Source: Campylobacterales bacterium (GTDB taxonomy: Bacteria > Campylobacterota > Campylobacteria > Campylobacterales > Sulfurimonadaceae). Taken from it: a stretch of 64,000 bases of DNA. The position numbers and the translations under genes were made by a program. Position 1 is the first letter of the stretch, and each line of letters opens with the position of its first letter. Positions 44,936-53,534 of the stretch are shown piece by piece. The stretch spans positions 310,001 to 374,000 of the forward strand of contig JAPLGO010000012.1 in assembly GCA_026390115.1 (NCBI GenBank). Reading direction: 5' to 3'. The notes beneath the pieces were generated by a model. The model searched no databases. It was not told the DNA's origin and saw nothing but the letters and a program-made list of their open reading frames with translations.

Positions 44936-46019
44936 TTTTATAGATTTACAAGCACAATATTTGGCATACAAATCAGAGATAGACAGTGAAGTTTTAGAGG
45001 TTTTTAATTCGGCCATGTTCATTGGCGGAGAGAAGTTAAACAGACTTGAAAAATCTCTTGCAGAATATACAGGTGCCAAACATGCAATTGGTTGCAGCAG
45101 CGGAACAGACGCTCTTTTGCTTGCTCTTATGGCTTTAGATATTGGTGTGGGGGATGAGGTAATCACGACTCCTTTTACTTTTATCGCGACGGCTGAGGTT
45201 ATTGCACTTTTGGGTGCTACTTCTGTTTTTGTTGACATAGAAGAGGATACATATAACATAGATCCGACTAAAATCGAGAGTGCGATTACGAGCAAAACAA
45301 AAGCGATTATCCCCGTTTCACTTTATGGTCAATGTGCTGACATGGATGCTATCAATGCAATCGCCTCAAAACATAATATCGTAGTAATAGAAGACTCATG
45401 CCAGAGTTTTGGTGCGTCCTACAAAGGCAAAAAATCTTGTAACCTCTCAACAATCGCATGTACAAGTTTCTTCCCATCAAAACCTCTTGGTGCCTATGGC
45501 GATGGCGGAGCGATTTTTACGAGCAGTGACGAGCTTGCAACAAAAATGAGAATGCTTCTAAACCATGGACAAAACGAGAGATATAAACATAAATATATCG
45601 GTATAAACGGTCGTCTTGATGCTGTTCAAGCAGCGGTTTTGAATGTAAAACTCAAACATTTTGATGGTGAAGTCTCACAAAGAGAAGCGATTGGTGCGAG
45701 ATATTTTCATTTACTAGAAGATGCAGATGTTATCACTCCAAAAATCAAAGAGGGTAACACAAGCGTTTATGCGCAGTATTCAATCCGAGTAAAAAATAGA
45801 GAATCGATGGTTGCAAAACTCACGGCAAAAGAGATTCCGACTGCAGTTCATTATCCTGTGCCATTGCATCTTCAAGAAGCTTTTGCTCCTCTTGGCTATA
45901 AAATAGGGGATTTCCCAATCAGCGAATTGGTTGCAACTGAGATTATGTCGCTTCCTATGAGTCCTTATCTTACACAAGAACAACAAGACTTTATAGCAGA
46001 TGCTATCAAAGGGAACTAA
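44925..46019 (+). CDS. gnnB: DegT/DnrJ-family aminotransferase, probable GnnB
   Basis: A 364-residue PLP sugar aminotransferase of the DegT/DnrJ/EryC1/StrS family. '[13 protein letters not shown]' (~residues 55-67), '[13 protein letters not shown]' and the Schiff-base Lys in '[15 protein letters not shown]' (~residue 185) are all there. With the Gfo/Idh oxidoreductase that follows (1-base overlap) and lpxB before, the likely job is UDP-GlcNAc 3-ketone to UDP-GlcNAc3N (GnnB), as in Campylobacter jejuni and Acidithiobacillus. The alternative is a WbpE-like enzyme for another 3-amino sugar. Confidence 0.85.
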   Translation: MKINFIDLQAQYLAYKSEIDSEVLEVFNSAMFIGGEKLNRLEKSLAEYTGAKHAIGCSSGTDALLLALMALDIGVGDEVITTPFTFIATAEVIALLGATSVFVDIEEDTYNIDPTKIESAITSKTKAIIPVSLYGQCADMDAINAIASKHNIVVIEDSCQSFGASYKGKKSCNLSTIACTSFFPSKPLGAYGDGGAIFTSSDELATKMRMLLNHGQNERYKHKYIGINGRLDAVQAAVLNVKLKHFDGEVSQREAIGARYFHLLEDADVITPKIKEGNTSVYAQYSIRVKNRESMVAKLTAKEIPTAVHYPVPLHLQEAFAPLGYKIGDFPISELVATEIMSLPMSPYLTQEQQDFIADAIKGN

Positions 46020-46927
46020 TGCATAAAATCGCAATTGTCGGCTTGGGTGCAATGGGGAAAAACCATTACCGTATTTTAAAAAGTATGAAGAGTGTAGAGA
46101 TTGTCGGGCTTTGTGATGTTGTAAAAAGCGGCGAATTTGACGAACCGTTTTATACAAATTTGGAGATGATGCTTGATGAAGTGAATCCACATTCAGTAAT
46201 CATTGTAACACCTACTTTTTTACATAAAGAGGTTGCCTTAGAGTGTGCCTCCAGAGATATAAATATCTTTATAGAAAAACCTGCTGCTTCAAGTGTGAAA
46301 GATGCGCAAGAGATGCTTGTTGCGGTAAATGCAAGGGGTGTGAAGAGTTGTGTCGGACATGTAGAAAGGTTCAACCCCGTAGTCAAAGCTCTGAAAAAGG
46401 AGATAGCAAACCATGAGATTCTCTCTATCTCCATTACAAGAAGCGGCTCGTTTCCATCTCGCATTGCCGATGTCGGAATTTTGACTGATTTGTCTGTGCA
46501 TGACAGCGATTTGATACGATTTATTACCCAAAAAGAGATAGTTAAAAGTGCAGTTTTTAAATCTCAGAAAATCCATAAAACACATGAAGATAACGCAATT
46601 TTAGCTTTTGAACTAGAGGGTGAAGTTGTGGGGGATATAACTACAAACTGGTTTACACCTTTTAGAAAAAGAAGTATTATCGTTGCATGCAGAGAGACAA
46701 AAGAGTCAGTAATAAAGTATTTTGAAGCAGATTTAATCTCTCAATCACTGAATGAATACATCAACATAGACGGCAACTCTCACACTGCAAGAGCTTGTTT
46801 TATACAAAGAAGCGATGCTCTGCTTGATGAGTTGGAGGCTTTTGTAAACTACTTAGAAACGAATAACAGAGGCTCTTTGGCTTCGATAGAAGATAGCATA
46901 ATCACACTAGAAATAGCGAGTAAATAA
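46019..46927 (+). CDS. gnnA: Gfo/Idh/MocA oxidoreductase, probable GnnA
   Basis: A 302-residue NAD-dependent sugar dehydrogenase. The Rossmann motif is '[13 protein letters not shown]' (residues 3-15) and 'FIEKPAA' (~82-88) holds the catalytic/substrate Lys of the family; '[12 protein letters not shown]' (~155) is the second family motif. It likely oxidises UDP-GlcNAc at C3 for the aminotransferase next door. Its ATG overlaps the gnnB stop by one base and the LpxA-like gene starts one base after its stop. Confidence 0.87.
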   Translation: MHKIAIVGLGAMGKNHYRILKSMKSVEIVGLCDVVKSGEFDEPFYTNLEMMLDEVNPHSVIIVTPTFLHKEVALECASRDINIFIEKPAASSVKDAQEMLVAVNARGVKSCVGHVERFNPVVKALKKEIANHEILSISITRSGSFPSRIADVGILTDLSVHDSDLIRFITQKEIVKSAVFKSQKIHKTHEDNAILAFELEGEVVGDITTNWFTPFRKRSIIVACRETKESVIKYFEADLISQSLNEYINIDGNSHTARACFIQRSDALLDELEAFVNYLETNNRGSLASIEDSIITLEIASK

Positions 46928-46928
46928 A

Positions 46929-47678
46929 ATGCAAAAGGAGAATAGTTTGATTCACAAATCCGTAACAATAGAAGAGGGCGCTAAAATTGCCAAGGATGTA
47001 GTGATTGGTCCATTTTGTTTCATCGGAAAAAATGTTACGATTGAGAGCGGATGCACTTTAGAGTCAAATATTATCTTAAAAGGGAATCTTCTCATCAATA
47101 AGGGCGTAAAAATTTTTAGTTTCGCGATTATAGGAGCTGAAAATTCAGAGATAACAGTGGGCGAAAAAACACATATCCGAGAGTTCACGCAAATCGGCTC
47201 TCAGGAAGATGAAAATGAAGTGCCAAAAAAAATAACGATCGGTGCGAATAACTTTCTCATGGGATATGTGCAGATATTGAGCGGCGTTGTACTCGGTGAT
47301 TCCTGCATCCTTACAAACGCTGTAAGACTTTATGAAAATGTAAAGTGTGAGGAGAGGGTTATTATCGGTGGGTTTAGCAGCATCGAGGCAAATAATACCC
47401 TTGGAACGGGAACTATGATAGGCGGTGCATCGTATGTAACGCATGATATTCCACCTTTTACTTTAGTTGAAGGCAACCATGCAACCATCAAAGGCTTAAA
47501 TGTTATAGGGTTGAGAAGAAGAGTCGAAAATAAAGATGATATTGAAGAGATAAAAGCAGTCTATAAAAAAATCTTAGGTGAGGGAGTTGATAAAGAGCTG
47601 GCAAAAGAGATAGGACAAACGCATGAGAACGATTATGTAAAAAGGTTTGCCTCGTTTGTTGCCGGCAGTAATATCTAA
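46929..47678 (+). CDS. LpxA-like left-handed beta-helix acyltransferase without the LpxA histidines
   Basis: A 249-residue hexapeptide-repeat protein with the LpxA C-terminal domain ('DIPPFTLVEGNHATIKGLNVIGLRRR'). It should be an acyl-ACP-dependent transferase at the first step of lipid A synthesis. By my alignment to E. coli LpxA, however, the catalytic His125 and its companions are replaced: 'INAHIAHDC' is 'GYVQILSGV', 'LAGHVSV' is 'LYENVKC' and 'TAVHQFC' is 'SSIEANN'. It may N-acylate the 3-amino sugar by a different mechanism, or act on another sugar. It is the last gene of the lipid A cluster. Confidence 0.75.
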   Translation: MQKENSLIHKSVTIEEGAKIAKDVVIGPFCFIGKNVTIESGCTLESNIILKGNLLINKGVKIFSFAIIGAENSEITVGEKTHIREFTQIGSQEDENEVPKKITIGANNFLMGYVQILSGVVLGDSCILTNAVRLYENVKCEERVIIGGFSSIEANNTLGTGTMIGGASYVTHDIPPFTLVEGNHATIKGLNVIGLRRRVENKDDIEEIKAVYKKILGEGVDKELAKEIGQTHENDYVKRFASFVAGSNI

Positions 47679-47730
47679 AAAACAGAGTTCTTTTTTTATA
47701 AAACAGATTTCTGAAATGTATATAATCGTG

Positions 47731-47739
47731 TGCTATACT
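47731..47739 (+). promoter_or_regulatory. Extended -10 promoter for the secretion operon
   Basis: TGCTATACT fits TGnTATAnT and lies ~35 bases before the gspG ATG at 47774. A second TATAAT at 47721-47726 is an alternative. Upstream, 47680-47700 is A/T-rich with a T7 run that may serve as terminator for the lipid A cluster. Confidence 0.5.
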
Positions 47740-47773
47740 ACAAAAATAAATTAAAATATAAAGGTTGGTTTTT

Positions 47774-48229
47774 ATGCAAATTCTAATAAAACGACAAAAA
47801 ATGCGCTTTTTTAAAAAAGCATTCTCTTTAATTGAGCTGATGATAGTTATAGTTATTCTTGGACTTTTAGCGGCTATGGTTATGCCTAGTTTAACGGGCA
47901 AAGGTGAAGAAGCTAAGAGAAACTTGGTTTGTGTTCAGATGAAGAGCGTTTATAACGGTGCTTTGGACATGTTTAAGATAAATAATAGCATTTATCCAAC
48001 AACGGAAGAAGGTCTTGAAGCGCTTGTGAAAAATCCAAGTGAAGAGAAGTACCCTAACTACTCAACGAGCGGCTATTTTAAAGATGGCAAAATGCCAAAA
48101 GATTCATGGGGTAATAACTTTATCTATCTTAACGATGATGGCAAAATAGAGCTTATCTCACTTGGTGCGGATAAAAAAGAGGGCGGAAAAGACGAAGCTG
48201 CCGATATTAAGATGAGCGGGTGTAAATAG
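47774..48229 (+). CDS. gspG: Type II secretion major pseudopilin GspG
   Basis: A 151-residue pseudopilin that builds the periplasmic piston. The class III leader ends 'RFFKKA' and is followed by 'FSLIELMIVIVILGLLAAMV' (mature Phe1, Glu5). The GspG signature follows: 'YPTTEEGLEALVKNP', 'GYFKDGKMPKDSWGN' and 'IELISLGADKKEGG', the calcium-site region. Ala rather than Gly sits at -1. ATG 47774 has AAGG nine bases before; TTG 47765 and ATG 47801 are weaker. Confidence 0.93.
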   Translation: MQILIKRQKMRFFKKAFSLIELMIVIVILGLLAAMVMPSLTGKGEEAKRNLVCVQMKSVYNGALDMFKINNSIYPTTEEGLEALVKNPSEEKYPNYSTSGYFKDGKMPKDSWGNNFIYLNDDGKIELISLGADKKEGGKDEAADIKMSGCK

Positions 48230-48235
48230 AGTTTT

Positions 48236-48751
48236 ATGCGCAGAGCCTTCACTCTTATTGAACTTTTGATTGTTATTATGATTATCGGCGTGGTTTATAC
48301 GCTTGCCATTAGTAGCTTTCAAAAAATAGGTGATGAGTCAAAGAAGGTCAATATAGAGAATTTAAAAGAGTATCTTCAGAACTTTCCGCATGCCAAGAGC
48401 TCAAAAATTTTATGTTTAGATGATTGCTCCAAGTGTGATATTTTGGTGGATGGAGAGGTCGAAAAAACTCTTGATAACTTTTTGGATAAGAACGTAAAAG
48501 TTTATAGATATAACTTTTTGCAAGGCATGTTTGAACAGAAAAAAGAAGTCTATTTTAACAAAGAGGGTATTGAAAAAGATGTTTGCTTCTCCTATGAAGT
48601 TGACAAAAAGGGTGTGGGAGGACAGGTCTTTGTAGTGTTGAATCAATCGGTATATGATTTTTCTACTTACTTTGAGCCTGTAGTCATTTATAAATCTCTG
48701 CAAGAAGCGATAAATGCCAAAGAGAAGCTCATTCAAGAGGTGCTAAAGTGA
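48236..48751 (+). CDS. gspH: Pseudopilin, GspH-like
   Basis: A 171-residue pseudopilin with a 4-residue leader 'MRRA' before 'FTLIELLIVIMIIGVVY' (Glu5 kept, Ala at -1). The rest is a divergent globular head with two Cys in 'CLDDCSKCDI' (three close Cys, ~60-67). The H assignment comes from its place after gspG and the general pattern, not from a clear domain match. The stop overlaps gspF (GTGA). Confidence 0.75.
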   Translation: MRRAFTLIELLIVIMIIGVVYTLAISSFQKIGDESKKVNIENLKEYLQNFPHAKSSKILCLDDCSKCDILVDGEVEKTLDNFLDKNVKVYRYNFLQGMFEQKKEVYFNKEGIEKDVCFSYEVDKKGVGGQVFVVLNQSVYDFSTYFEPVVIYKSLQEAINAKEKLIQEVLK

Positions 48752-49962
48752 TTTTTAAATACCGTGGCATAGACTCAGAGGGTAAAAAGGTAAGAGATAA
48801 AGTAGAAGCCGCATCTATTGAAGAAGCAAAAAGTAAACTAAAATCTAAAAAAATAATTTATCAAAGTATAGATGAAGATTCTCTAGCCTTTTATGAAAGA
48901 TTTAATTTTAGCAGAAAATATAAAATCCCTGCAAAAGAGCTCTCCAGCTTGTCAAGAGAGTTGGCTATGTATATCCGTTCCGGTATCAGTATAGTTTCAG
49001 CTCTTAAAATAGTTCAATCGCACTATGAAAATAACAAAAAAATGAAGCTCTTTTTAAATACCGTCAGTACATATTTGGATGAGGGAAAAGATTTTTATAC
49101 AGCGTTAGAATCTCAAAGCATAGTTACGCTTCCGGAATTTTTTAAGCAGTCCATTAAGGTGAGCGAGAGTGGCGGAATTTTAGATGAAGTGCTCATGGAA
49201 CTCTCCAGATTTTTAAAAGAGCAGGATAAAATAAATAAAGAGATTAAAGCTGCTTTTGCCTATCCATCCTTTATGATTGTTATTTCACTTCTTATGATTT
49301 CTTTTATGCTTGCCTTTGTTGTACCTCAAATAACAGGCATATTTGCTAGCATGCACCAAGAACTTCCGACACCTACAAAAGTTGTAATTGCATTGGGTGA
49401 TTTTTTTAATCAAAACTTTACAACGATACTTGCATTGATATTTCTGTTTGTAGCAGGCTTTATGTTTTTTATGAAGAAAAGTTACGGCTTTGCATATGCG
49501 GTTCACAAATTAATACTTAAGCTTCCTCTTTTTGGTGAAATTGCCCAAAAGAGCGAGTTGGCACGCTTTTCTTATATTGCTTCTCTGCTCACCCGTTCAG
49601 GTGTTCCTTTTGTTCAGACTATTAAACTGAGTGCAAATATTCTAAATAATTTGGTTTTAAGAGAGCTTTTTAGCGGTGCTGCAAAAAAAGTTGTTGAGGG
49701 CAAACTACTCTCAAATGCCTTGCATGATTCTAAAACTAAGATAGATTACGCTTTCGTCCAATCCGTTGCTCTTGGCGAGGAGACTTCGCAGATTCAAAAT
49801 GTGCTTACAAATATCTCAGAACTTTATTTTGAAGAGAACCGCGACAAAATAAGTATGCTTCTGACACTGCTTGAACCCGCTCTTATGCTTTTTGTCGGCG
49901 GAAGTATAGGCTTTATTGTTGCTGCTATGCTTCTGCCGATTTTTTCTATGAGTGTAGGTTAA
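48748..49962 (+). CDS. gspF: Type II secretion inner-membrane platform protein GspF
   Basis: A 404-residue platform protein with the N-terminal 'FKYRGIDSEGKKVRDKVEA' (typical GspF opening) and two T2SSF domains (~60-190 and ~265-395), each followed by membrane helices (three in all). 'ELAMYIRSGISIVSALKIV' and 'VSESGGILDEVL' are family motifs. GTG start at 48748, coupled to gspH. Confidence 0.93.
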   Translation: MIFKYRGIDSEGKKVRDKVEAASIEEAKSKLKSKKIIYQSIDEDSLAFYERFNFSRKYKIPAKELSSLSRELAMYIRSGISIVSALKIVQSHYENNKKMKLFLNTVSTYLDEGKDFYTALESQSIVTLPEFFKQSIKVSESGGILDEVLMELSRFLKEQDKINKEIKAAFAYPSFMIVISLLMISFMLAFVVPQITGIFASMHQELPTPTKVVIALGDFFNQNFTTILALIFLFVAGFMFFMKKSYGFAYAVHKLILKLPLFGEIAQKSELARFSYIASLLTRSGVPFVQTIKLSANILNNLVLRELFSGAAKKVVEGKLLSNALHDSKTKIDYAFVQSVALGEETSQIQNVLTNISELYFEENRDKISMLLTLLEPALMLFVGGSIGFIVAAMLLPIFSMSVG

Positions 49963-49967
49963 TCTGC

Positions 49968-50876
49968 ATGAAAAAGAGAAATGCGATAGCACTGCTCATA
50001 ACCGTTTTCTTTGTTATGGCAATTACCGTTGCTATCGGTATCGGTTTAAGGCAGGTTAAAGAGGCATCTATGCATGTAGAGGGTGAGAGATTTATGCTTC
50101 AAACAAGTATGATTTTGGATGATGTATTAACCATATTGCAAACTTCCAAAGAGATAGATCAGGTAATAGCAAAAAAATCCAGTGAAGTTTTTTTTGTTTT
50201 TTTATCCAGTGTCTCTTTTATTCCATTTCAAACTTCTAATCTTAAAGTAAGCATAGAAATAAAAAGTGCAAGGTCAAAATTCAATCCAAACTCTTTAATG
50301 GACGGGAATAACACTATGGCTAGACGAGATGTTTTAAGAGAGTATGTGAGTAAAAATATGGTCAATAGAGAATATGTAAACATTTTACTCGATGTAATGG
50401 GTAAAATTAAAGAAGATGAATCCTATAATAGCGCGATATTTAGTGAAAAACCTTCTCTATTTAGAGATTATGTAGTCTCACAAAAACATTTAAACGAAGT
50501 CAATGATTTTTATATGAAAAGTTATCATGACAACAATTTGAAAAATATAGATTTCAAAAATCTTTTTTACTTCTCAAAAAATAGAGATGAAAAGATAGAT
50601 CTCAATTATGCAACGCCACAAGTATGGGAGATGATGCTAGGATGTGACAGGGTAAGAGCCCAGCAGCTTACTCTTCGTGGCGGAACTTATAACTCTTTGG
50701 CAAATGTGGATTTGAACGATGGAGAAAAAATAGCACTGAGCAAGTTTAACACAAGTTTTTTTGAGCCCTATTTGGATGTTTTAGTAGAGATTTCACAAGA
50801 GTCTCAAAGTGCAAAGATAAAGTTTGAATATGATATATCTACAAAAAAAGGTTCCAATTTTGTTTACGAAATTTAA
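49968..50876 (+). CDS. gspK: Minor pseudopilin, GspK-like
   Basis: A 302-residue protein with a GspK-type N-terminus, 'MKKRNAIALLITVFFVMAIT': short basic leader ending Asn-Ala, no Glu5, as in GspK. The size (large head of ~270 residues) and the 'DLNYATPQVWEMMLG'-like helix-hairpin-helix region near residue 206 also fit GspK, which caps the pseudopilus tip. It starts 5 bases after gspF. Confidence 0.75.
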   Translation: MKKRNAIALLITVFFVMAITVAIGIGLRQVKEASMHVEGERFMLQTSMILDDVLTILQTSKEIDQVIAKKSSEVFFVFLSSVSFIPFQTSNLKVSIEIKSARSKFNPNSLMDGNNTMARRDVLREYVSKNMVNREYVNILLDVMGKIKEDESYNSAIFSEKPSLFRDYVVSQKHLNEVNDFYMKSYHDNNLKNIDFKNLFYFSKNRDEKIDLNYATPQVWEMMLGCDRVRAQQLTLRGGTYNSLANVDLNDGEKIALSKFNTSFFEPYLDVLVEISQESQSAKIKFEYDISTKKGSNFVYEI

Positions 50877-51822
50877 AAAAAAATATAAGAGTATATTTTT
50901 AGACCCAGACTCGGACCCAGACTCGGAGGTTCTGCATGTTAGAGGTCTGACCGGACAAGCCAATGAGAAAATAAATATAATTCTTTCTCCTACTCTTTAC
51001 TGGGTAAAAAAGCTCTATTTGCCCCTCAAAAATGTAAGAGATGTAAAAAAGCTTCTTCCCTCTCTTTTTGAAGATACTCTGCCTAGTGGGAATTACAGCT
51101 ATAGTGCTTATAAGAGCGGCAGTGAATTTTATATATTTGCTTATGAAGATAAAAAGATATTGGATCTATTGTTGCAAAAAGGTATCTCTCTATCAAATGT
51201 TGCAGCACTTTTTTTTGCTCAAAGTGAGTTTGGTACTTGTGAGAGTGCGATAAGAATTAATGAGTTCCAATGCATCTATGTCAAAGATGAAATTGTTATC
51301 GTAATTCCCTCCTCTTGGATTCAAGATAGCAAAACATTGGATTTAACCTATATTAAACCCTTAAAACACTCTATAACACTGAAGCAGTTTGGGCATGTGG
51401 TAGATAGTAAAAGTTTGTACAAAATAGGTGTAATTATGACTCTTTTAATCTCTCTTATAGCTACAGAATATTTTATTACAGCCAAAAAAACAGCAGATAT
51501 GTTGAAGCTAAAAGAGGAACTGTTTACAAAATACAATCTGCAATCCACAATGCTCCAAAACAGTGCAACGCTGAAAAAATATGACTCAATGTACATAACT
51601 CAAATGAAGATAAGAGAGTATATCTCCTATCTTTTGGCTTTGAAACTTAACGATAAAGAGGAGCTTGTATCTATAAGCTTAAAAAATAATATTTTACAAG
51701 CTGAATTTAGCGGGATTACAGAGGGTAAAGAGTTGCCAATAACTCAAATTTTAAGAGATAATAAAGTTAACTTTAAATCCTTCTTTAAAGATAAATTTTG
51801 GCATGTAGAGCTTTCAATATGA
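50860..51822 (+). CDS. gspL: GspL-like assembly platform protein
   Basis: A 320-residue protein with an N-terminal cytoplasmic domain (~1-190), one transmembrane helix ('IGVIMTLLISLIATEYFI', ~195-215) and a small periplasmic ferredoxin-like domain. This is the GspL layout (PilM-like plus PilN-like); sequence identity is low, so the call rests on order and topology. TTG 50860 (AAAAAGG eight bases upstream) decides the start; it overlaps gspK by 17 bases. A 12-bp tandem duplication encodes DPDSDPDS at ~residues 15-22. Confidence 0.7.
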   Translation: MFTKFKKKYKSIFLDPDSDPDSEVLHVRGLTGQANEKINIILSPTLYWVKKLYLPLKNVRDVKKLLPSLFEDTLPSGNYSYSAYKSGSEFYIFAYEDKKILDLLLQKGISLSNVAALFFAQSEFGTCESAIRINEFQCIYVKDEIVIVIPSSWIQDSKTLDLTYIKPLKHSITLKQFGHVVDSKSLYKIGVIMTLLISLIATEYFITAKKTADMLKLKEELFTKYNLQSTMLQNSATLKKYDSMYITQMKIREYISYLLALKLNDKEELVSISLKNNILQAEFSGITEGKELPITQILRDNKVNFKSFFKDKFWHVELSI

Positions 51823-52226
51823 ACCGTATAAATCCGCTGCACATAGGAGTACTCTTAGTCGTTATTCTGATATTTTTTGCGTATAAGCTCAGCGGTGCAA
51901 AAAGCGAACTCTCTGAAGCTAAAAACTCCTACAAAGAGACTAAAGAGATTTCACTTCGACTAAGTGGGCTTAAAGAGGTGTATGAAGATAAAGATAAGGT
52001 TGAAAAAGCTCTGAAGCGAATTTTAGAGCAACCTTCTCTCAGTGCTGCAAAAATAGAGCAGGATAAAAAATCAACAGGCATCATAATCAGCTCTAAGGAT
52101 ATGGATTTGGATGCCATAAACTCTCTTATGAGCAAGCTTTTAAATGGTCTGTACAGTATAAAAACAGTTGAAATAAAAAAGCTAAGTCCAACAAGTGCTA
52201 GTCTTGTGATGGAGATAACATGGTAA
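51819..52226 (+). CDS. gspM: GspM-like secretion protein
   Basis: A 135-residue bitopic protein: membrane helix at ~9-28 ('HIGVLLVVILIFFAYKL'), coiled coil (~30-75), and a small periplasmic ferredoxin-like domain (~80-135). The topology and place after gspL fit GspM, which pairs with GspL. Start ATG 51819 forms an ATGA overlap with the gspL stop; upstream in-frame codons lack a ribosome site. Confidence 0.65.
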   Translation: MNRINPLHIGVLLVVILIFFAYKLSGAKSELSEAKNSYKETKEISLRLSGLKEVYEDKDKVEKALKRILEQPSLSAAKIEQDKKSTGIIISSKDMDLDAINSLMSKLLNGLYSIKTVEIKKLSPTSASLVMEITW

Positions 52227-52753
52227 AAAAAGTAACAAAATTTTTAGGCTACTTTGTATTTTTTATCTTGGCGCTTATGTATTTTGCCCCAAAGGTGAGT
52301 CTCTACTATTTTTTAGAGAGCCGGTTAGCTCCGTTTGGAATTATTATTAGTACAGAAGATGCAATCGACAGAGGTTTTACTCTTGATGTAAATAATGCAA
52401 ATGTCTCTTTTAAATCGATTGAAAGCGCGAATATTGCAGAAATAAATGTAAAAATATTTGCTCTTTATAATGCGATAGATTTTAAAAATATTACACTCTC
52501 AGCTGCTGTAAAATCATTTGTACCACTGCATGTGGAGAGTGCAAATGTAAAGTACACAATTTTAAACCCGTTAAATCTCAAAGCAACGCTTAAAGGAGAG
52601 TTTGGAGAAGCAGAAGCCGAGTTTAATATATCTAAATATGCACTCCATCTTGAGCTTTTACCGTCAGATTTTATGTTAAAAGAGTATAAAACAACGCTTC
52701 AAACTATGAAAAAAAATGAGAGCGGGAGGTATCTTTATGATCAAAATATCTAA
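52220..52753 (+). CDS. gspN: GspN-like protein
   Basis: A 177-residue protein with an N-terminal membrane anchor (~8-28, 'FLGYFVFFILALMYFAP') and a periplasmic beta-rich domain of repeating amphipathic strands ('LDVNNANVSF', 'KNITLSAAVK', 'LHVESANVKY'), as in GspN/AsmA-like proteins. GspN is optional in type II systems. The call rests on position and the strand pattern. Overlaps gspM by 7 bases and gspC by 17. Confidence 0.6.
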   Translation: MVKKVTKFLGYFVFFILALMYFAPKVSLYYFLESRLAPFGIIISTEDAIDRGFTLDVNNANVSFKSIESANIAEINVKIFALYNAIDFKNITLSAAVKSFVPLHVESANVKYTILNPLNLKATLKGEFGEAEAEFNISKYALHLELLPSDFMLKEYKTTLQTMKKNESGRYLYDQNI

Positions 52754-53534
52754 CTCAAAACTACTTATTGTTTTTACAAGAGTGCTTATACTTTTGGCTG
52801 TAGCAAAGATTATCTCTCTTGGCATGTGGTGGTATCTTCCAAGTGATGGAATTGAACTGAATGTGAAAAAAAATTACGAGCCCAAATACCAAAAAGTAGA
52901 TTTTAAAAATATGTTATCTAAACCTAAAGAGAAGGGCGGTGCGTCTAACTCTGCTGCTGCTGAGACTGTCAGCATTACCAACATGATTTTAAAAGGTCTC
53001 TATGCAAGAGACGATATGGGTTATATAATCATCGCACTTAAATCTGACCCTGCAAAGACATCCATAGTCGCGATTGGAGAAGTTTATCAAGGATTCACTC
53101 TGAAATCTATAGAACTTTTAAGCGTCATATTTGAAAAAAACGGTAAAGATTTTGTATTAGAATTAGAAAAGAGTGCAAATCTTCCTTTGCTTCCAGCTCT
53201 GCAAAGCGATAAAGTTGTTTCGAGTGAAGTTTCTCGCGCTGATATCTCTCTTTTTGCTAAAGACCCTAAAACGATATGGAATGATATCTCAATAAATGAG
53301 GTAAAAAATGGGGATAAAATTGCAGGCTTTAAAGTAACAAAAATAAATCCGAAATCAAAATTTGCCACCTTGGGTTTAATGGAGAATGATTTGATAGTAA
53401 AGTTAAATAATGTTCAATTGGAATCTTACAAAGATGCCATAGAGGTATATAAAAATATAGACAAAATAGATACGATACAAATTGTAGTCGTAAGAGATAA
53501 CCAAGAGAAGGAATTAGTATATGAGATTCATTAG
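52737..53534 (+). CDS. gspC: GspC-like inner-membrane protein with PDZ domain
   Basis: A 265-residue bitopic protein: membrane helix (~10-30), a Pro/Lys/Ala linker, the GspC homology region ('ILKGLYARDDMGYIIIALKS', ~78-130) that binds the secretin, and a C-terminal PDZ domain (~180-265, 'VTKINPKSKFATLGLMENDLI'), as in classic GspC. It links the inner platform to GspD. ATG 52737 has GGGAGG seven bases before. The related Campylobacter competence protein at this position lacks a clear PDZ, as far as I recall. Confidence 0.8.
   Translation: MIKISNSKLLIVFTRVLILLAVAKIISLGMWWYLPSDGIELNVKKNYEPKYQKVDFKNMLSKPKEKGGASNSAAAETVSITNMILKGLYARDDMGYIIIALKSDPAKTSIVAIGEVYQGFTLKSIELLSVIFEKNGKDFVLELEKSANLPLLPALQSDKVVSSEVSRADISLFAKDPKTIWNDISINEVKNGDKIAGFKVTKINPKSKFATLGLMENDLIVKLNNVQLESYKDAIEVYKNIDKIDTIQIVVVRDNQEKELVYEIH

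Noticed and set aside
46929-47678. WbpD-type N-acetyltransferase for an O-antigen sugar
   Set aside because: The C-terminal 'EGNHATIKGLNVIGLRRR' is characteristic of LpxA, and linkage to lpxB favours lipid A; kept only as a minor alternative.
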